Positions 1 through 10,211 of a stretch of DNA of 49,015 nt are shown piece by piece. Each line of letters starts with the position of its first letter. Position 1 is the stretch's first letter. Location of the stretch: assembly GCA_024636635.1 (NCBI GenBank), contig JAGXGV010000004.1:1-49015 (forward strand). Direction: 5' to 3'. This DNA is from Puniceibacterium sp. (GTDB taxonomy: Bacteria; Pseudomonadota; Alphaproteobacteria; Rhodobacterales; Rhodobacteraceae). A program made the position numbers and the translations under genes. The notes beneath the pieces are model-generated. The model did not search any database, was not told the DNA's origin, and saw only the letters and a list, made by a program, of their open reading frames with translations.

Positions 1-2813
1 ATCTTGGCGGACGGGTTGTCGCCGTTCGCCTCCGGCAGGAAGTGTGCCGGATCTTCGCCGCCTTCGCCGCTGTCGGATTTCGCACCGATGCGGTTCATGG
101 CGACGTTCAGGGTCTTGTGCGCCTCTGGCGACAGCGCGCCAAGCGACATGCCGGGTGTGACGAACCGCTTGCGGATGCTGGTGATGGATTCGACCTGTTC
201 CAGCGGAACGGCGGGGCCGATGGGTTTCATCGCCAGAAGGTCGCGCAGGTGGATCGGCGGGTTGGCCTGGATCGCGCGCGAATAGGTCTTCCACATTTCA
301 TAGCTGGCCGAATTGCAGGCGGCCTGCAACAGGTGCATGTTCTGCGCGCCCCAGGCATGCGTCTCGCCCGACTTGCGCGCCTTGTAGAAGCCGCCGATAG
401 GCAGCACATCCTGCCCGCCCAAAAAGCCAAGGCGGTGGATCTGTTCAGCCTTGGTCTGGATGCCGCTGACCCCGATGCCGCTGATCCGGCTGATCATTCC
501 GGGGAAGAATTCGGCGCACATGGCGCGCGACAGGCCGACCGCCTCGAAGTTGAGACCGCCACGGTAGGACGATACCACCGAGATGCCCATCTTGGACATG
601 ATCTTGAGAAGACCCTGGTCGATCGCCTCGCGGTACTTGCGCACCGCCTGGGTCAGCGACATGTCCAGCAGGCCGCGCTCGACCCGGTCCGCCAGGCTGT
701 CTTCGGCCAGATAGGGGTTCACCACGGTCGCACCGGCACCGATCAGCACGGCAAAGTAGTGCGGATCGACACATTCCGCGGACCTGACGTTAAGCGAACA
801 GAAGGTCCGCAACCCCTTGCGCGTCAGATGGCTGTGCACCGCGCTGGTGGCCAGGATCATCGGCATCGCCACCGTGTCCTCACCGGCCAGATGATCGGTC
901 AGCGTCAGGTGCCCGGCGCCGGACCGCACGGCATCCTCGGCCTCGGCCCGGATCCGGTCCAGCCCCTTGCGCAGGGCGTCCTTGCCGGAACCGACGGGAA
1001 AGGTGCAGTCGATCTCGACGCTTGGCGCGTTGAAATGCCGCTTGAGGTCGTCAAACTGCGCATTGCCGACAAAGGGGCTGTCCAGAACAAGGATTTCTGT
1101 CTGCGCGCTGCTTTCGTCCAGCACGTTCTTGAGATTGCCAAACCGAGTCTTGAGCGACATGACCCGGAATTCCCGCAGGGAATCGATGGGCGGGTTGGTC
1201 ACCTGGCTGAAGTTCTGACGGAAGAAGTGGCTTAACGGACGGTACTTTTTCGACAGCACCGCGCTGGGGGTGTCGTCGCCCATGCTGATGACGGTTTCCT
1301 TGCCGTCCTCGGCCATCGGGGCCAGGATCTGTTCCAGTTCCTCGATGGTGTAGCCGGCCGCGATCTGGCGACGACGCAGTTCCGCACCCGAGAAAAGAGC
1401 CTTTTCGCTGACCTTGCCCAGCTCCTCGTCCAGTTCGTTGATCTTGCCGACCCATTCGCCGAACGGCTGGCTCGCGGCCAGCTTGTTCTTGATTTCGACG
1501 TCGTGGTAAAGCCTGCCCTCCTTGATGTCGACGGCCAGCAACTGGCCCGGCCCCAGCGCGCCCTTTTCGCGCACAGACCCTTCGTCGACCGGCACCATCC
1601 CGGCCTCGGACCCTGCGATCAGCAGGCCATCACCGGTCACGACATAGCGCATGGGGCGCAACCCGTTGCGGTCGAGCCCGGCACAGACCCAGCGGCCATC
1701 GGTCATGGCAAGGGCGGCAGGGCCGTCCCAGGGTTCCATCACCGAGTTGCAGTAGGAATACATGTCGCGCCAGGTCTCGGGCAATTCCAGCGCCTGCTTG
1801 GACCAGGATTCCGGCACCAGCATCGTTTTGGCCATCGGCGCGTTGCGCCCCGCACGCACCAGCACCTCGAACACCGCATCCAGTGCCGCCGAGTCGGACG
1901 CACCATTGGCGATGATCGGCTTGATGTCGTCCGCCATCTCTCCGAAGGTCGAGGATGCCATGCGGATCTCGTGGGATTTCATCCAGTTGATGTTACCCTT
2001 GAGCGTGTTGATCTCTCCGTTGTGGGCCAGCATGCGGAACGGCTGCGCCAGCCACCACTGCGGAAAGGTATTGGTGGAATAGCGCTGGTGATAGATCGCA
2101 AAGGCGGATTCAAAGCGTTCGTCCATCAGGTCGGGGTAGAATTCGGCCACGTCCTGCGCCAGCATCATGCCCTTGTAGATGATCGACCGGCAGGACAACG
2201 ATGCAATGTAAAGCTGCCCGACACCGGCGGCGGCAGCGGCCTTTTCGATGCGGCGGCGGATGACGTAAAGTTCACGCTCGAACGTCTCTTCGTCCACGCC
2301 ATTGGCGTTTGAAATCAGGATCTGTTCGATCTCGGGGCGGGTGGCATTGGCCTTTTCGCCCAGACATTCGACATTCACCGGCACATGCCGCCAGCCATAG
2401 ATGTAATGGCCCATGCGCAGCACTTCGGTTTCCACGATGGTCCGGCAGGTTTCCTGCGCGCCAAAATCCGTGCGCGGCAGGAACACCTGCCCCACGGCCA
2501 TCAGTTCGTCCTTGCGGGGGGTATGCCCGGTGCGGTCGATCTGGTCGTAAAAGAAGGCGACCGGGATCTGAACATGGATGCCCGCACCGTCGCCGGTCTT
2601 GCCATCCGCATCCACCGCGCCGCGGTGCCAGATTGCCTTGAGCGCGGAAATGCCGGCATCCACGACCCGGCGGCCGGCCTTGCCGTCGATGGACACCACA
2701 AGCCCCACGCCGCAGGAGGAATGTTCCTCCGCCTCGGAATACAGGCCATTTTCGGCCATCCACGTGCGCTTGGCTTCCTCGGCCCGTACCCAGTCTGCGT
2801 CATACTTGGTCAT
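1..2813 (-). CDS. gltB: Glutamate synthase (NADPH) large subunit, partial (C-terminus beyond window start)
   Basis: Reverse-strand reading from ATG at 2813 (MTKYDADWVRAEEAKRTWMAENGLYSEAEEHSSCGVGLVVSIDGK...) shows the N-terminal Cys glutamine amidotransferase region and continues open to position 1; gltD lies directly upstream. Confidence 0.95.
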   Translation of the reverse strand, partial: MTKYDADWVRAEEAKRTWMAENGLYSEAEEHSSCGVGLVVSIDGKAGRRVVDAGISALKAIWHRGAVDADGKTGDGAGIHVQIPVAFFYDQIDRTGHTPRKDELMAVGQVFLPRTDFGAQETCRTIVETEVLRMGHYIYGWRHVPVNVECLGEKANATRPEIEQILISNANGVDEETFERELYVIRRRIEKAAAAAGVGQLYIASLSCRSIIYKGMMLAQDVAEFYPDLMDERFESAFAIYHQRYSTNTFPQWWLAQPFRMLAHNGEINTLKGNINWMKSHEIRMASSTFGEMADDIKPIIANGASDSAALDAVFEVLVRAGRNAPMAKTMLVPESWSKQALELPETWRDMYSYCNSVMEPWDGPAALAMTDGRWVCAGLDRNGLRPMRYVVTGDGLLIAGSEAGMVPVDEGSVREKGALGPGQLLAVDIKEGRLYHDVEIKNKLAASQPFGEWVGKINELDEELGKVSEKALFSGAELRRRQIAAGYTIEELEQILAPMAEDGKETVISMGDDTPSAVLSKKYRPLSHFFRQNFSQVTNPPIDSLREFRVMSLKTRFGNLKNVLDESSAQTEILVLDSPFVGNAQFDDLKRHFNAPSVEIDCTFPVGSGKDALRKGLDRIRAEAEDAVRSGAGHLTLTDHLAGEDTVAMPMILATSAVHSHLTRKGLRTFCSLNVRSAECVDPHYFAVLIGAGATVVNPYLAEDSLADRVERGLLDMSLTQAVRKYREAIDQGLLKIMSKMGISVVSSYRGGLNFEAVGLSRAMCAEFFPGMISRISGIGVSGIQTKAEQIHRLGFLGGQDVLPIGGFYKARKSGETHAWGAQNMHLLQAACNSASYEMWKTYSRAIQANPPIHLRDLLAMKPIGPAVPLEQVESITSIRKRFVTPGMSLGALSPEAHKTLNVAMNRIGAKSDSGEGGEDPAHFLPEANGDNPSAK

Positions 2814-3070
2814 TTTCTGCGCTCCTTCCAGAAAGGCGGCGAAACCGGCTGCGATCTCGGCCTAGGTTTTTCTTTCGTGACCCCCGGCAAAATCAAAACC
2901 GTCCGGTCTCGCGTCAATATCATCTCGGCCCCAAGGGTCAGGCCCCGGCATCCCCGACCAGTCCGGCCGTGCCGTCTTTCACCAGCGGGGCCGGGCCGGT
3001 TCAGCGGCGGCAGGTCCTTCGCAGATGCCCGCCCAGCCGGATCGCACATCCGACCGGACCGGTTGCAGTG

Positions 3071-4504
3071 CTATTCGGCGGCGACGGCGCTCGCGCCGTT
3101 CAACTGCGTAAGGATCGCGTTGGCGCAATCGCGCCCGTCGCGGATCGCCCAGACGACAAGCGAGGCACCGCGCACGATGTCACCCACCGCATAGACCCCG
3201 GGCATGTCGGTCGCCCCTGTCGTGAACGCGGCCTTGACGGTGCCCCAGCGGGTCACACCCAGGTCGGGCTGGTCCCAGAGCGTGGGCAGATCCTCGGGCT
3301 CGAACCCCAGCGCCTTGATCACGATATCCGCATCTTCGACATAATCGGATCCATCGATCACCTCGGGGCTTTGCCGACCGGTGGCGTCCGGCAGGCCCAG
3401 ACGCATCTTTTCCACCACGACGCCGGTCACCGGGTCGCCATGGAACGCCTTTGGCGCGGACAGCCATTCAAAGACGACACCTTCTTCCTCGGCGTTCTGC
3501 ACTTCGCGCTGGCTGCCCGGCATGTTGGTCCGGTCGCGGCGATAAAGGCATTTGACCGAGGTGGCACCCTGCCGCACCGCCGTGCGCACGCAGTCCATCG
3601 CCGTGTCGCCGCCACCGACGACAACGATCTTCTTGCCTGCGGCGTCCAGTTCTCCGCTGTCGAACTCCGGCACATCGTCGCCAAAGCTCTTGCGGTTGCT
3701 GGCCGTCAGATAGTCGATCGCCCGCACGATGCCGCCGGCACCCGAACCCGGCCCCTGAAGGTCGCGGGTTTTGTAGACGCCGGTGGCGATGATCACCGCA
3801 TCATGTGACTCGCGGATCTCCTGGAACGAGATGTCTTCGCCCACGGCGCAGTTCAGCCTGAACGTGACGCCGCCTGCCGCAAGCTGTTCGTTGCGGCGCA
3901 TGACGATGGGCTTTTCCAGCTTGAAGCCGGGGATGCCGTAGGTCATCAGCCCGCCGGCGCGGTCGTAGCGGTCATAGACCGTGACCTGAACGCCCTGACG
4001 GCGCAGCACATCCGCCGCAGCCAGACCGCCCGGACCGGCGCCGATGATGCCGACGCTTTCGGTCCGCTCGACATGCGGCTTGATCGGCAGCACCCAGCCC
4101 TCCTCCCAGGCGGTGTCGGTGATGTATTTTTCGACCGCGCCGATTGTGACGGTGCCGTGACCGGACATCTCGATCACGCAATTGCCTTCGCACAGGCGGT
4201 CCTGCGGACAGATGCGCCCGCAAATTTCCGGAAAGGTGTTGGTCGCCTGGCTGACCTCGTAGGCTTCTTTCAGGCGGCCCTCGGCGGTCAGGCGCAGCCA
4301 GTCGGGAATGTTGTTGTGCAGCGGACAATGCGACTGACAATAGGGCACGCCACACTGGGAACAGCGCCCCGACTGCTCTTTCGCCTTTTCGTCGGCGTAT
4401 TCCGCATAAATCTCTTGAAAGTCCTTGTTGCGCGCATTTGCATCGCGCTTGGGTGGCATCACCCGCTCGACCTTCACGAACTTCAACATCGGCTGCTTCG
4501 CCAT
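3071..4504 (-). CDS. gltD: Glutamate synthase small subunit / NAD(P)-dependent oxidoreductase
   Basis: MAKQPMLKFVKVERVMPPKR...CSQCGVPYCQSHCPLHNNIPDWL and GxGxxG dinucleotide motifs; start could also be 4543. Confidence 0.95.
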   Translation of the reverse strand: MAKQPMLKFVKVERVMPPKRDANARNKDFQEIYAEYADEKAKEQSGRCSQCGVPYCQSHCPLHNNIPDWLRLTAEGRLKEAYEVSQATNTFPEICGRICPQDRLCEGNCVIEMSGHGTVTIGAVEKYITDTAWEEGWVLPIKPHVERTESVGIIGAGPGGLAAADVLRRQGVQVTVYDRYDRAGGLMTYGIPGFKLEKPIVMRRNEQLAAGGVTFRLNCAVGEDISFQEIRESHDAVIIATGVYKTRDLQGPGSGAGGIVRAIDYLTASNRKSFGDDVPEFDSGELDAAGKKIVVVGGGDTAMDCVRTAVRQGATSVKCLYRRDRTNMPGSQREVQNAEEEGVVFEWLSAPKAFHGDPVTGVVVEKMRLGLPDATGRQSPEVIDGSDYVEDADIVIKALGFEPEDLPTLWDQPDLGVTRWGTVKAAFTTGATDMPGVYAVGDIVRGASLVVWAIRDGRDCANAILTQLNGASAVAAE

Positions 4505-4719
4505 GAACCGCTCCCATCTCGTCTGGAATATCTCTTTACTCAACGGAAAAACGAATGAAAAGTCACAAGTGCTGACCTATATGTCGATTACTTTGTCAGC
4601 TCCACGCACTTTGTGGTCACACAAACGGTTTTTTAGGTATCAATCCGGACCCAATTTCGACCTTTTCTTTTGATCCTAGCGGGTTATACGAACGCACATC
4701 TTTACCGACGAGGGCTGTC

Positions 4720-5523
4720 ATGCCACTGACCCACCTGCTGATCCTCGCCCTGATTCAGGGCATCACCGAATTCTTGCCGATTTCGTCGTCCGGCCACCTG
4801 ATTCTTTTGCCCAAACTGACTGGAATCCCGGATCAGGGACAAGTTATCGACGTGGCGGCGCACATGGGCACCCTTCTGGCGGTGATCCTTTATTTCTGGG
4901 CCGATGTGCGCATCGCCGCCGTCGGGACGCTGCGCCTTTTGCAGGGCAAGGTGGACACCCAGGGCGCCTTTCTTGCGCTGTGCCTGCTGATCGCGACGGT
5001 TCCGGTTATGCTGGTCGGGCTTGCCCTGAAACTCAGCGGTCTTGATGACATGCTGCGGTCTGTCGCGGTGATCGGCTGGACCATGGTGATCTTCGGCATC
5101 GTGCTTTACTGGGCTGATCAGGTCGGGGCAGAGTCCAAGCGCGACACCGACTGGAGCCTCAAGGACGCGTTCAAGATGGGGCTCTGGCAGGCGGTCGCCC
5201 TGATCCCCGGCACATCGCGGTCGGGCATCACCATAACCGCCGCGCGCCAGTTGGGTTATGCCCGCCCGGATGCCGCGAAACTGTCGATGCTGATGTCGAT
5301 CCCGACCATCGTCGCTTCGGGCCTGCTGCTGGGGATCGAGGTGGTGCGCGACGCCGACATGGCCGCCGCCCGCGACGGCGGCATCGCGGCGGTGCTGGCC
5401 TTTTTCTCGGCGCTGCTGGCGCTGACTGTGATGATGCGCCTGCTGCGTTCGGTCAGCTTCACGCCCTACGTGATCTACCGGATCATTCTGGGCGTCGCTT
5501 TGCTGGTCTATGCCTATAGCTGA
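4720..5523 (+). CDS. uppP: Undecaprenyl-diphosphate phosphatase
   Basis: BacA/UppP signatures: ALIQGITEFLPISSSGHLIL and PGTSRSGITITAAR; multiple TM segments. Confidence 0.95.
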   Translation: MPLTHLLILALIQGITEFLPISSSGHLILLPKLTGIPDQGQVIDVAAHMGTLLAVILYFWADVRIAAVGTLRLLQGKVDTQGAFLALCLLIATVPVMLVGLALKLSGLDDMLRSVAVIGWTMVIFGIVLYWADQVGAESKRDTDWSLKDAFKMGLWQAVALIPGTSRSGITITAARQLGYARPDAAKLSMLMSIPTIVASGLLLGIEVVRDADMAAARDGGIAAVLAFFSALLALTVMMRLLRSVSFTPYVIYRIILGVALLVYAYS

Positions 5524-5546
5524 GCTTCGGGTCGGCCAGCCGTCTG

Positions 5547-6017
5547 TTAAACCCGGTGATAGGGGCTGCCGGCAAGAATGGACGCCGCGCGATACAACTG
5601 TTCGGCCAGCATAACGCGGGCCAGCATGTGCGGCCAGACCATCTTTCCGAAGGACAGGCTGGCCTGCGCCTGTTCTCGCAAGGCGGGGTCGATCCCGTCA
5701 GCGCCACCGATGACAAAGGCCAGGTCGCCGGTCCCGGCATCGCGCCATCCCGCCAGCTTTTCGGCAAATTCGGGCGACGATATCAGTGGCCCGCGTTCAT
5801 CCAGCACACAGATCAGCGCCCCGGCAGGCAGGGCCTTTTGCAAAAGAACGGCTTCGGCAGCCATGCCGCCGCCCTTGCGGTCCTCTACCTCGTGAACCGT
5901 GACGGGGCCAAGGCCCAGCCCGCGCCCGCCACGGTCAAACCGTTGCAGGTAGTCATCGACCAGTGCGCGTTCCGGGCCGGTCCGCAACCGGCCCACAGCG
6001 CAAAGATGGACCCGCAT
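5547..6017 (-). CDS. rlmH: 23S rRNA (pseudouridine-1915-N3)-methyltransferase
   Basis: SPOUT family reading: MRVHLCAVGRLRTGPE..., LDERGPLISSPEFAEKL, FVIGGADGID; adjacent to rsfS. Confidence 0.94.
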   Translation of the reverse strand: MRVHLCAVGRLRTGPERALVDDYLQRFDRGGRGLGLGPVTVHEVEDRKGGGMAAEAVLLQKALPAGALICVLDERGPLISSPEFAEKLAGWRDAGTGDLAFVIGGADGIDPALREQAQASLSFGKMVWPHMLARVMLAEQLYRAASILAGSPYHRV

Positions 6018-6398
6018 CTACTGGGTCTTGGCTTTGACCAAGTCGCCCGCGGGCAGCCACATCTTTTCGAGCTGGTAGAATTCGCGCACTTCCGGACGGA
6101 AGATGTGGACGATCACGTCGCCCGTGTCGATCAGCACCCAATCGCCGGTATCCTTGCCTTCGGTCTTGGAAAGCACGCCGAACTGTTCCTTCAGGTCATC
6201 GACGACCTTGTCGGACAGCGCCGCGACCTGACGCGACGAACGCCCCGAACAGATGACCATGTAATCGCCGATGGCGGTCTTGCCGCGCAGATCAATCTGC
6301 ACGACCTCTTCGGCCTTGTTGTCATCGAGGCTGGAAAGGATGCAGGCGAGGATCTTCTCGCTGGTTACATCCAGATGGGTTACGCCCGGCATGGGCAT
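6018..6398 (-). CDS. rsfS: Ribosome silencing factor
   Basis: DNKAEEVVQIDLRGKTAIGDYMVICSGRSSRQVAALSDKV...GDWVLIDTGDVIVHIFRPEVREFYQLEKMW is diagnostic. Start uncertain (ORF is open to 6539). Confidence 0.9.
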   Translation of the reverse strand: MPMPGVTHLDVTSEKILACILSSLDDNKAEEVVQIDLRGKTAIGDYMVICSGRSSRQVAALSDKVVDDLKEQFGVLSKTEGKDTGDWVLIDTGDVIVHIFRPEVREFYQLEKMWLPAGDLVKAKTQ

Positions 6399-6631
6399 CC
6401 CCGGACGAGCGGCACTGGCCGCTTCAGTATTGAATGACAGGACATTGTCCTCCTGGTTTGGCTGCGCGGACCAGATCCCCGGCACTGGGATACCCTTAAG
6501 ATAACACTGCGGATGTGAAATCTCAATGTCAGGCGACACCTCTGCGGCCCAAGAGGCTGCCCATAGGCTGATTCGCTCCGATCCGCCAGCACTGCCGCGC
6601 GGGGCAGGTCGCGGCCCGCGCCCCGTCCTGC

Positions 6632-8968
6632 TCAGGCGCCATAGGGTACCCAGACCGTCTTGACCTCGGTTGCGGCCTCAAGGAATGCCCGTCCTTCGCC
6701 TGCCGGGCCCATCCAGTCGCGCGCCAGGCCGTTGTTGACCCATGTGCGTTTCAGCGACCCCGCGGCCCCCCGTTCGATGTCCGCCGACAGATCGGCGGCC
6801 GAAAAGCTCCAGACCGCCGCCATGTCGGCATGGGCGGCCAGGGTGGGGGCCAGCTCCGCATGGCGGCCGGTCAGGATGTTGACCACACCTGCCGGCACGT
6901 CCGACGTGTCGAGCACCTGATAAAGATCCGCCGCCACCAGCGGATATGCCTCTGACGCCACCAGCACCACGCGATTGCCCATGGCGATGGCGGGTGCCAT
7001 CAGCGACACCAGCCCCAGAAGCGGTACTTCATCGGGACAGAGCGCGCCGATCACCCCGCAGGGTTCGCGCAGGGCCATGGCCACCGCCCGCATCGGCACC
7101 TGTGTCACCCGGCCCTCGTACTTGTCGGCCCAGGCGGCATAGGTGAACAGCCGGTTCACCGCCGCCCCGACCTCTTTCGCGCCGGTGCGCCCGCCGGTCA
7201 TGCGGTCGATGGACTGCGCCAGCCCGTCCGCCCGCGCCGACAGGTTTTCGCCCAGATAATACAGGATCTGCGCCCGCAGATGTGCCGTGGTCGCGGACCA
7301 GCCTTTCGCTGCCTGCGCGGCTTCGACCGCGTTGCGCACATCCTTGCGATTGGCCAGCGGCGCCTGCCCGATCAGCTTGCCCGTCTTGTCCCAGACATTG
7401 CGCGCATACCCGCCATCGGGGCGCGCCTGCTTGCCCCCGATAAAGAGCTTGGCCGTGCGGTCCACCGCCTGCGGATCCACCTCGGTCCCGGTGAAGGGCT
7501 TTACCGGCTTCAGCCGCTTGTGCGTGCCGACCTCGCGGGTATAGGCCAGCAATCCGTCCCAGCCGCCCTCGCGGCCAAAGCCGGATTCGCGCACGCCCCC
7601 GAACGGGGCCGAGGCGTCGAACATGTTGGTGCCGTTGATCCAGACCACCCCGGCGGCCAGCTTGGGCGCGATGTCGAGTGCGACGTTGATATTCTCGCTC
7701 CACACCGTCGCCGCAAGGCCATAGCGCGTGTTGTTGGCGATCTCGACCGCCTCTGACGGCGTGCGGAAAGTCGTCGCCACCAGCACCGGGCCAAAGATTT
7801 CCTCTTGCATCAGGGCCGATGCCGACGACAGGCCGGTGATCAGCGTCGGCGGATAGAAACACCCCTCCGGACAGGGGGTCGCGGCGGTGTAGACCGTGCC
7901 GTCGCTGCCCGACACCAGCGTCTTGATGCGGTCCAGTTGCACCGGATCGACGATGGCGCCCACATCAATGCACTTGTCCAGCGGATCACCGATGCGCAGC
8001 ACGTCCATCCGGTTGCGCAGCTTGGCATAAAACCGTTCGGCGATGCCTTCCTGCACCAGAAGGCGCGACCCGGCGCAGCAGACCTGCCCCTGATTGAACC
8101 AGATCGCATCCACCAGCCCTTCGACCGCAGAATCAAGATCGGCGTCCTCGAACACGATATACGGGCTCTTGCCCCCCAGCTCCAGCGTCAGCGCCTTGCC
8201 CGACCCCGCCGTTGCCGTGCGGATGCGGCGCCCGACTTCGGTCGAGCCGGTAAAGGCGACCTTGTCCACCTCTGCGCCCACGATCATTTCGCCCACCGCG
8301 CCGTCGCCGGTCACGATGTTCACCACCCCCCTGGGCAGCCCCGCCTGGCGACAGATGTCGGCAAACAGCAACGCGGTAAGCGAGGTATATTCCGCAGGTT
8401 TCAGCACCACGGTATTGCCCATCGCCAGCGCCGGTGCGACCTTCCAGGCCAGCATCAGCAGCGGAAAATTCCACGGGGTGATCTGCCCGCAGACGCCCAG
8501 CGCCTCGCGCCCGCGCAGTTCGCTCTCCATCAGTTGCGCCATACCGGCGTGATAATAGAAATGCCGCTGCGCCAAAGGCACGTCGATGTCGCGGCTTTCG
8601 CGGATCGGCTTGCCATTGTCGAGCGTTTCGAGAACCGCGAACAGCCGCGCGTGTTTCTGCAACAGCCGCGCGATGGCATACAGGAACCGCGCCCGCCCCG
8701 GCCCGCCCAGCGCCGCCCATTTGTTCTGCGCCCGCCGCGCCGCCGCGACGGCATTGTCCACATCGCCCTGCGTGGCCTGACTGACCAGCGCCAGCACCTC
8801 GCCCGTGGCGGGATTGCGGGATTCAAACGTGTCGCCGGGCGCGGTCATCGCACCGTCGATGAAATGGCCGAACCGGCTGCCCTGATCCACCAGCCATGCC
8901 AGCGCCTCGGCCGCGCTTTCGGGTGCGGGACCGTATTCCATGCTCTCGAAAATCTCGCTCACGCCCAT
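6632..8968 (-). CDS. Two-domain aldehyde dehydrogenase (ALDH16-like)
   Basis: First about 480 aa is a complete ALDH (LELGGKSPYIVFEDADLD, FNQGQVCCAGSRLLVQ); the remainder is a second, incomplete ALDH-like domain. Start at MGVSEIFESM; ORF is open to 9019. Confidence 0.9.
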   Translation of the reverse strand: MGVSEIFESMEYGPAPESAAEALAWLVDQGSRFGHFIDGAMTAPGDTFESRNPATGEVLALVSQATQGDVDNAVAAARRAQNKWAALGGPGRARFLYAIARLLQKHARLFAVLETLDNGKPIRESRDIDVPLAQRHFYYHAGMAQLMESELRGREALGVCGQITPWNFPLLMLAWKVAPALAMGNTVVLKPAEYTSLTALLFADICRQAGLPRGVVNIVTGDGAVGEMIVGAEVDKVAFTGSTEVGRRIRTATAGSGKALTLELGGKSPYIVFEDADLDSAVEGLVDAIWFNQGQVCCAGSRLLVQEGIAERFYAKLRNRMDVLRIGDPLDKCIDVGAIVDPVQLDRIKTLVSGSDGTVYTAATPCPEGCFYPPTLITGLSSASALMQEEIFGPVLVATTFRTPSEAVEIANNTRYGLAATVWSENINVALDIAPKLAAGVVWINGTNMFDASAPFGGVRESGFGREGGWDGLLAYTREVGTHKRLKPVKPFTGTEVDPQAVDRTAKLFIGGKQARPDGGYARNVWDKTGKLIGQAPLANRKDVRNAVEAAQAAKGWSATTAHLRAQILYYLGENLSARADGLAQSIDRMTGGRTGAKEVGAAVNRLFTYAAWADKYEGRVTQVPMRAVAMALREPCGVIGALCPDEVPLLGLVSLMAPAIAMGNRVVLVASEAYPLVAADLYQVLDTSDVPAGVVNILTGRHAELAPTLAAHADMAAVWSFSAADLSADIERGAAGSLKRTWVNNGLARDWMGPAGEGRAFLEAATEVKTVWVPYGA

Positions 8969-9005
8969 CTCTTCTTCTCTTTCCACAGTCACAATTCCGG
9001 ACGCC

Positions 9006-10010
9006 TCAGCCCATTGCATGGCGCCAGCTGGCCGAATAGCCGCCAGTCACGTGATGTTCGAGTTGCCGTTCAATATCGCCCAGCAGCGACGAGGCGCCAA
9101 AGCGGAACAGGTCAGGACGCAACCAGCGGTCGCCCAGTTCGTCCTTGATCAGCGCCAGATAGATCAGCGCATCCTTGGCCTTCGAGATGCCCCCGGCGGG
9201 TTTGTACCCGATGCGACTCCCCGTCGCCGCATGGTAGTCGCGGATCGCGCGCAACATCACCAGCGTCACCGGCAAGGTCGCATTGACCGGCTCTTTCCCG
9301 GTCGAGGTCTTGATGAAATCGGCCCCCGCCATCATGCACACCAGCGACGCGCGCGCGACATTCTGCAAGGTCCCCAGCTCTCCGGTCGCAAGGATTGCCT
9401 TGACATGCGCTGCACCGCAGGCGTCACGAAAGGCGCGCATCTCGTCATAAAGCGCCTGCCAGTTCCCGGTCAGCACATGCCGACGGGAAATCACGATGTC
9501 GATCTCGGCCGCCCCCGCCGCCACGCTTTCGCCAATCTCGGCCACCCGCAGATGGAACGGCGACAGTCCGGCGGGAAAGCCTGTGGACACCGCCGCCACC
9601 GGAATGCCCGATCCGTCCAGCGCCGCCACCGCAGGGGCGATCATGTCGTGATAGACGCAGACCGCCCCCACCGTCAGCCCCGGCAGGCCCAGCGCGTCCA
9701 GCAGATCCGCCCGGACCGGCTGGCGAGCCTTGGCGCACAGACGCTGAACCCGGCCCACCGTGTCATCCCCGGCCAGGGTCGTCAGGTCGATACAGGACAC
9801 GGCGCGGGCCAGCCAGGCCGCCTGCCAGTCCTTCTTGACCGACCGCCGTCCAGGCAGCGTCGCCGCCCGCCGCTCGATCGCCGACCGGTTGGCGGTGGCG
9901 CGCATTACCTGGTCAAGGTCCAGCGGCATCCCCAGATTGCGCGGCTCGACCGTCTGCGCAAGCATCCTGCCAGACGCGCGCCCCGTCTGCGCCATCCCGA
10001 CTTCGCGCAT
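9006..10010 (-). CDS. deoC: Deoxyribose-phosphate aldolase
   Basis: DeoC signatures CVYHDMI, EIDIVISR, HVKAILATGELG, DFIKTSTGKEPVNATLPV, GYKPAGGISKAKDAL. Confidence 0.95.
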   Translation of the reverse strand: MREVGMAQTGRASGRMLAQTVEPRNLGMPLDLDQVMRATANRSAIERRAATLPGRRSVKKDWQAAWLARAVSCIDLTTLAGDDTVGRVQRLCAKARQPVRADLLDALGLPGLTVGAVCVYHDMIAPAVAALDGSGIPVAAVSTGFPAGLSPFHLRVAEIGESVAAGAAEIDIVISRRHVLTGNWQALYDEMRAFRDACGAAHVKAILATGELGTLQNVARASLVCMMAGADFIKTSTGKEPVNATLPVTLVMLRAIRDYHAATGSRIGYKPAGGISKAKDALIYLALIKDELGDRWLRPDLFRFGASSLLGDIERQLEHHVTGGYSASWRHAMG

Positions 10011-10135
10011 GTCATTCCTCCGCCAATGGCACTGTTTGGGCTGACTGTGGCGGCGCAGGCCCGCAATTTCAAGCGCAACACCACGCCACCTGCTACCCGG
10101 ACGGGCAGGACGGCGCCTGATCCCCACCACGATAA

Positions 10136-10150
10136 TGCGAATTATTCGCA
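10136..10150. promoter_or_regulatory. Perfect inverted repeat TGCGAAT-T-ATTCGCA, candidate metalloregulator (Mur/Fur-type) operator
   Basis: 7-bp perfect arms around a single T, 62 bp upstream of the metal-binding protein start and in the divergent deoC/transporter intergenic region. Confidence 0.65.
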
Positions 10151-10165
10151 ATACACTTGACGTTT

Positions 10166-10180
10166 TGAGAATGCCTCGCA
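10166..10180. promoter_or_regulatory. Second, degenerate copy of the same operator-like motif (TGAGAATGCCTCGCA)
   Basis: 11/15 identical to TGCGAATTATTCGCA, with a 30-bp spacing start to start. Confidence 0.4.
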
Positions 10181-10211
10181 TATTCAACCCAAGACATCAG
10201 GACATTTACGT

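Noticed and set aside
42-1235. Long + strand ORF (397 aa) opposite gltB
   Set aside because: Antisense shadow ORF of a clear GltB frame; His/Arg/Gly-rich composition typical of high-GC shadows.
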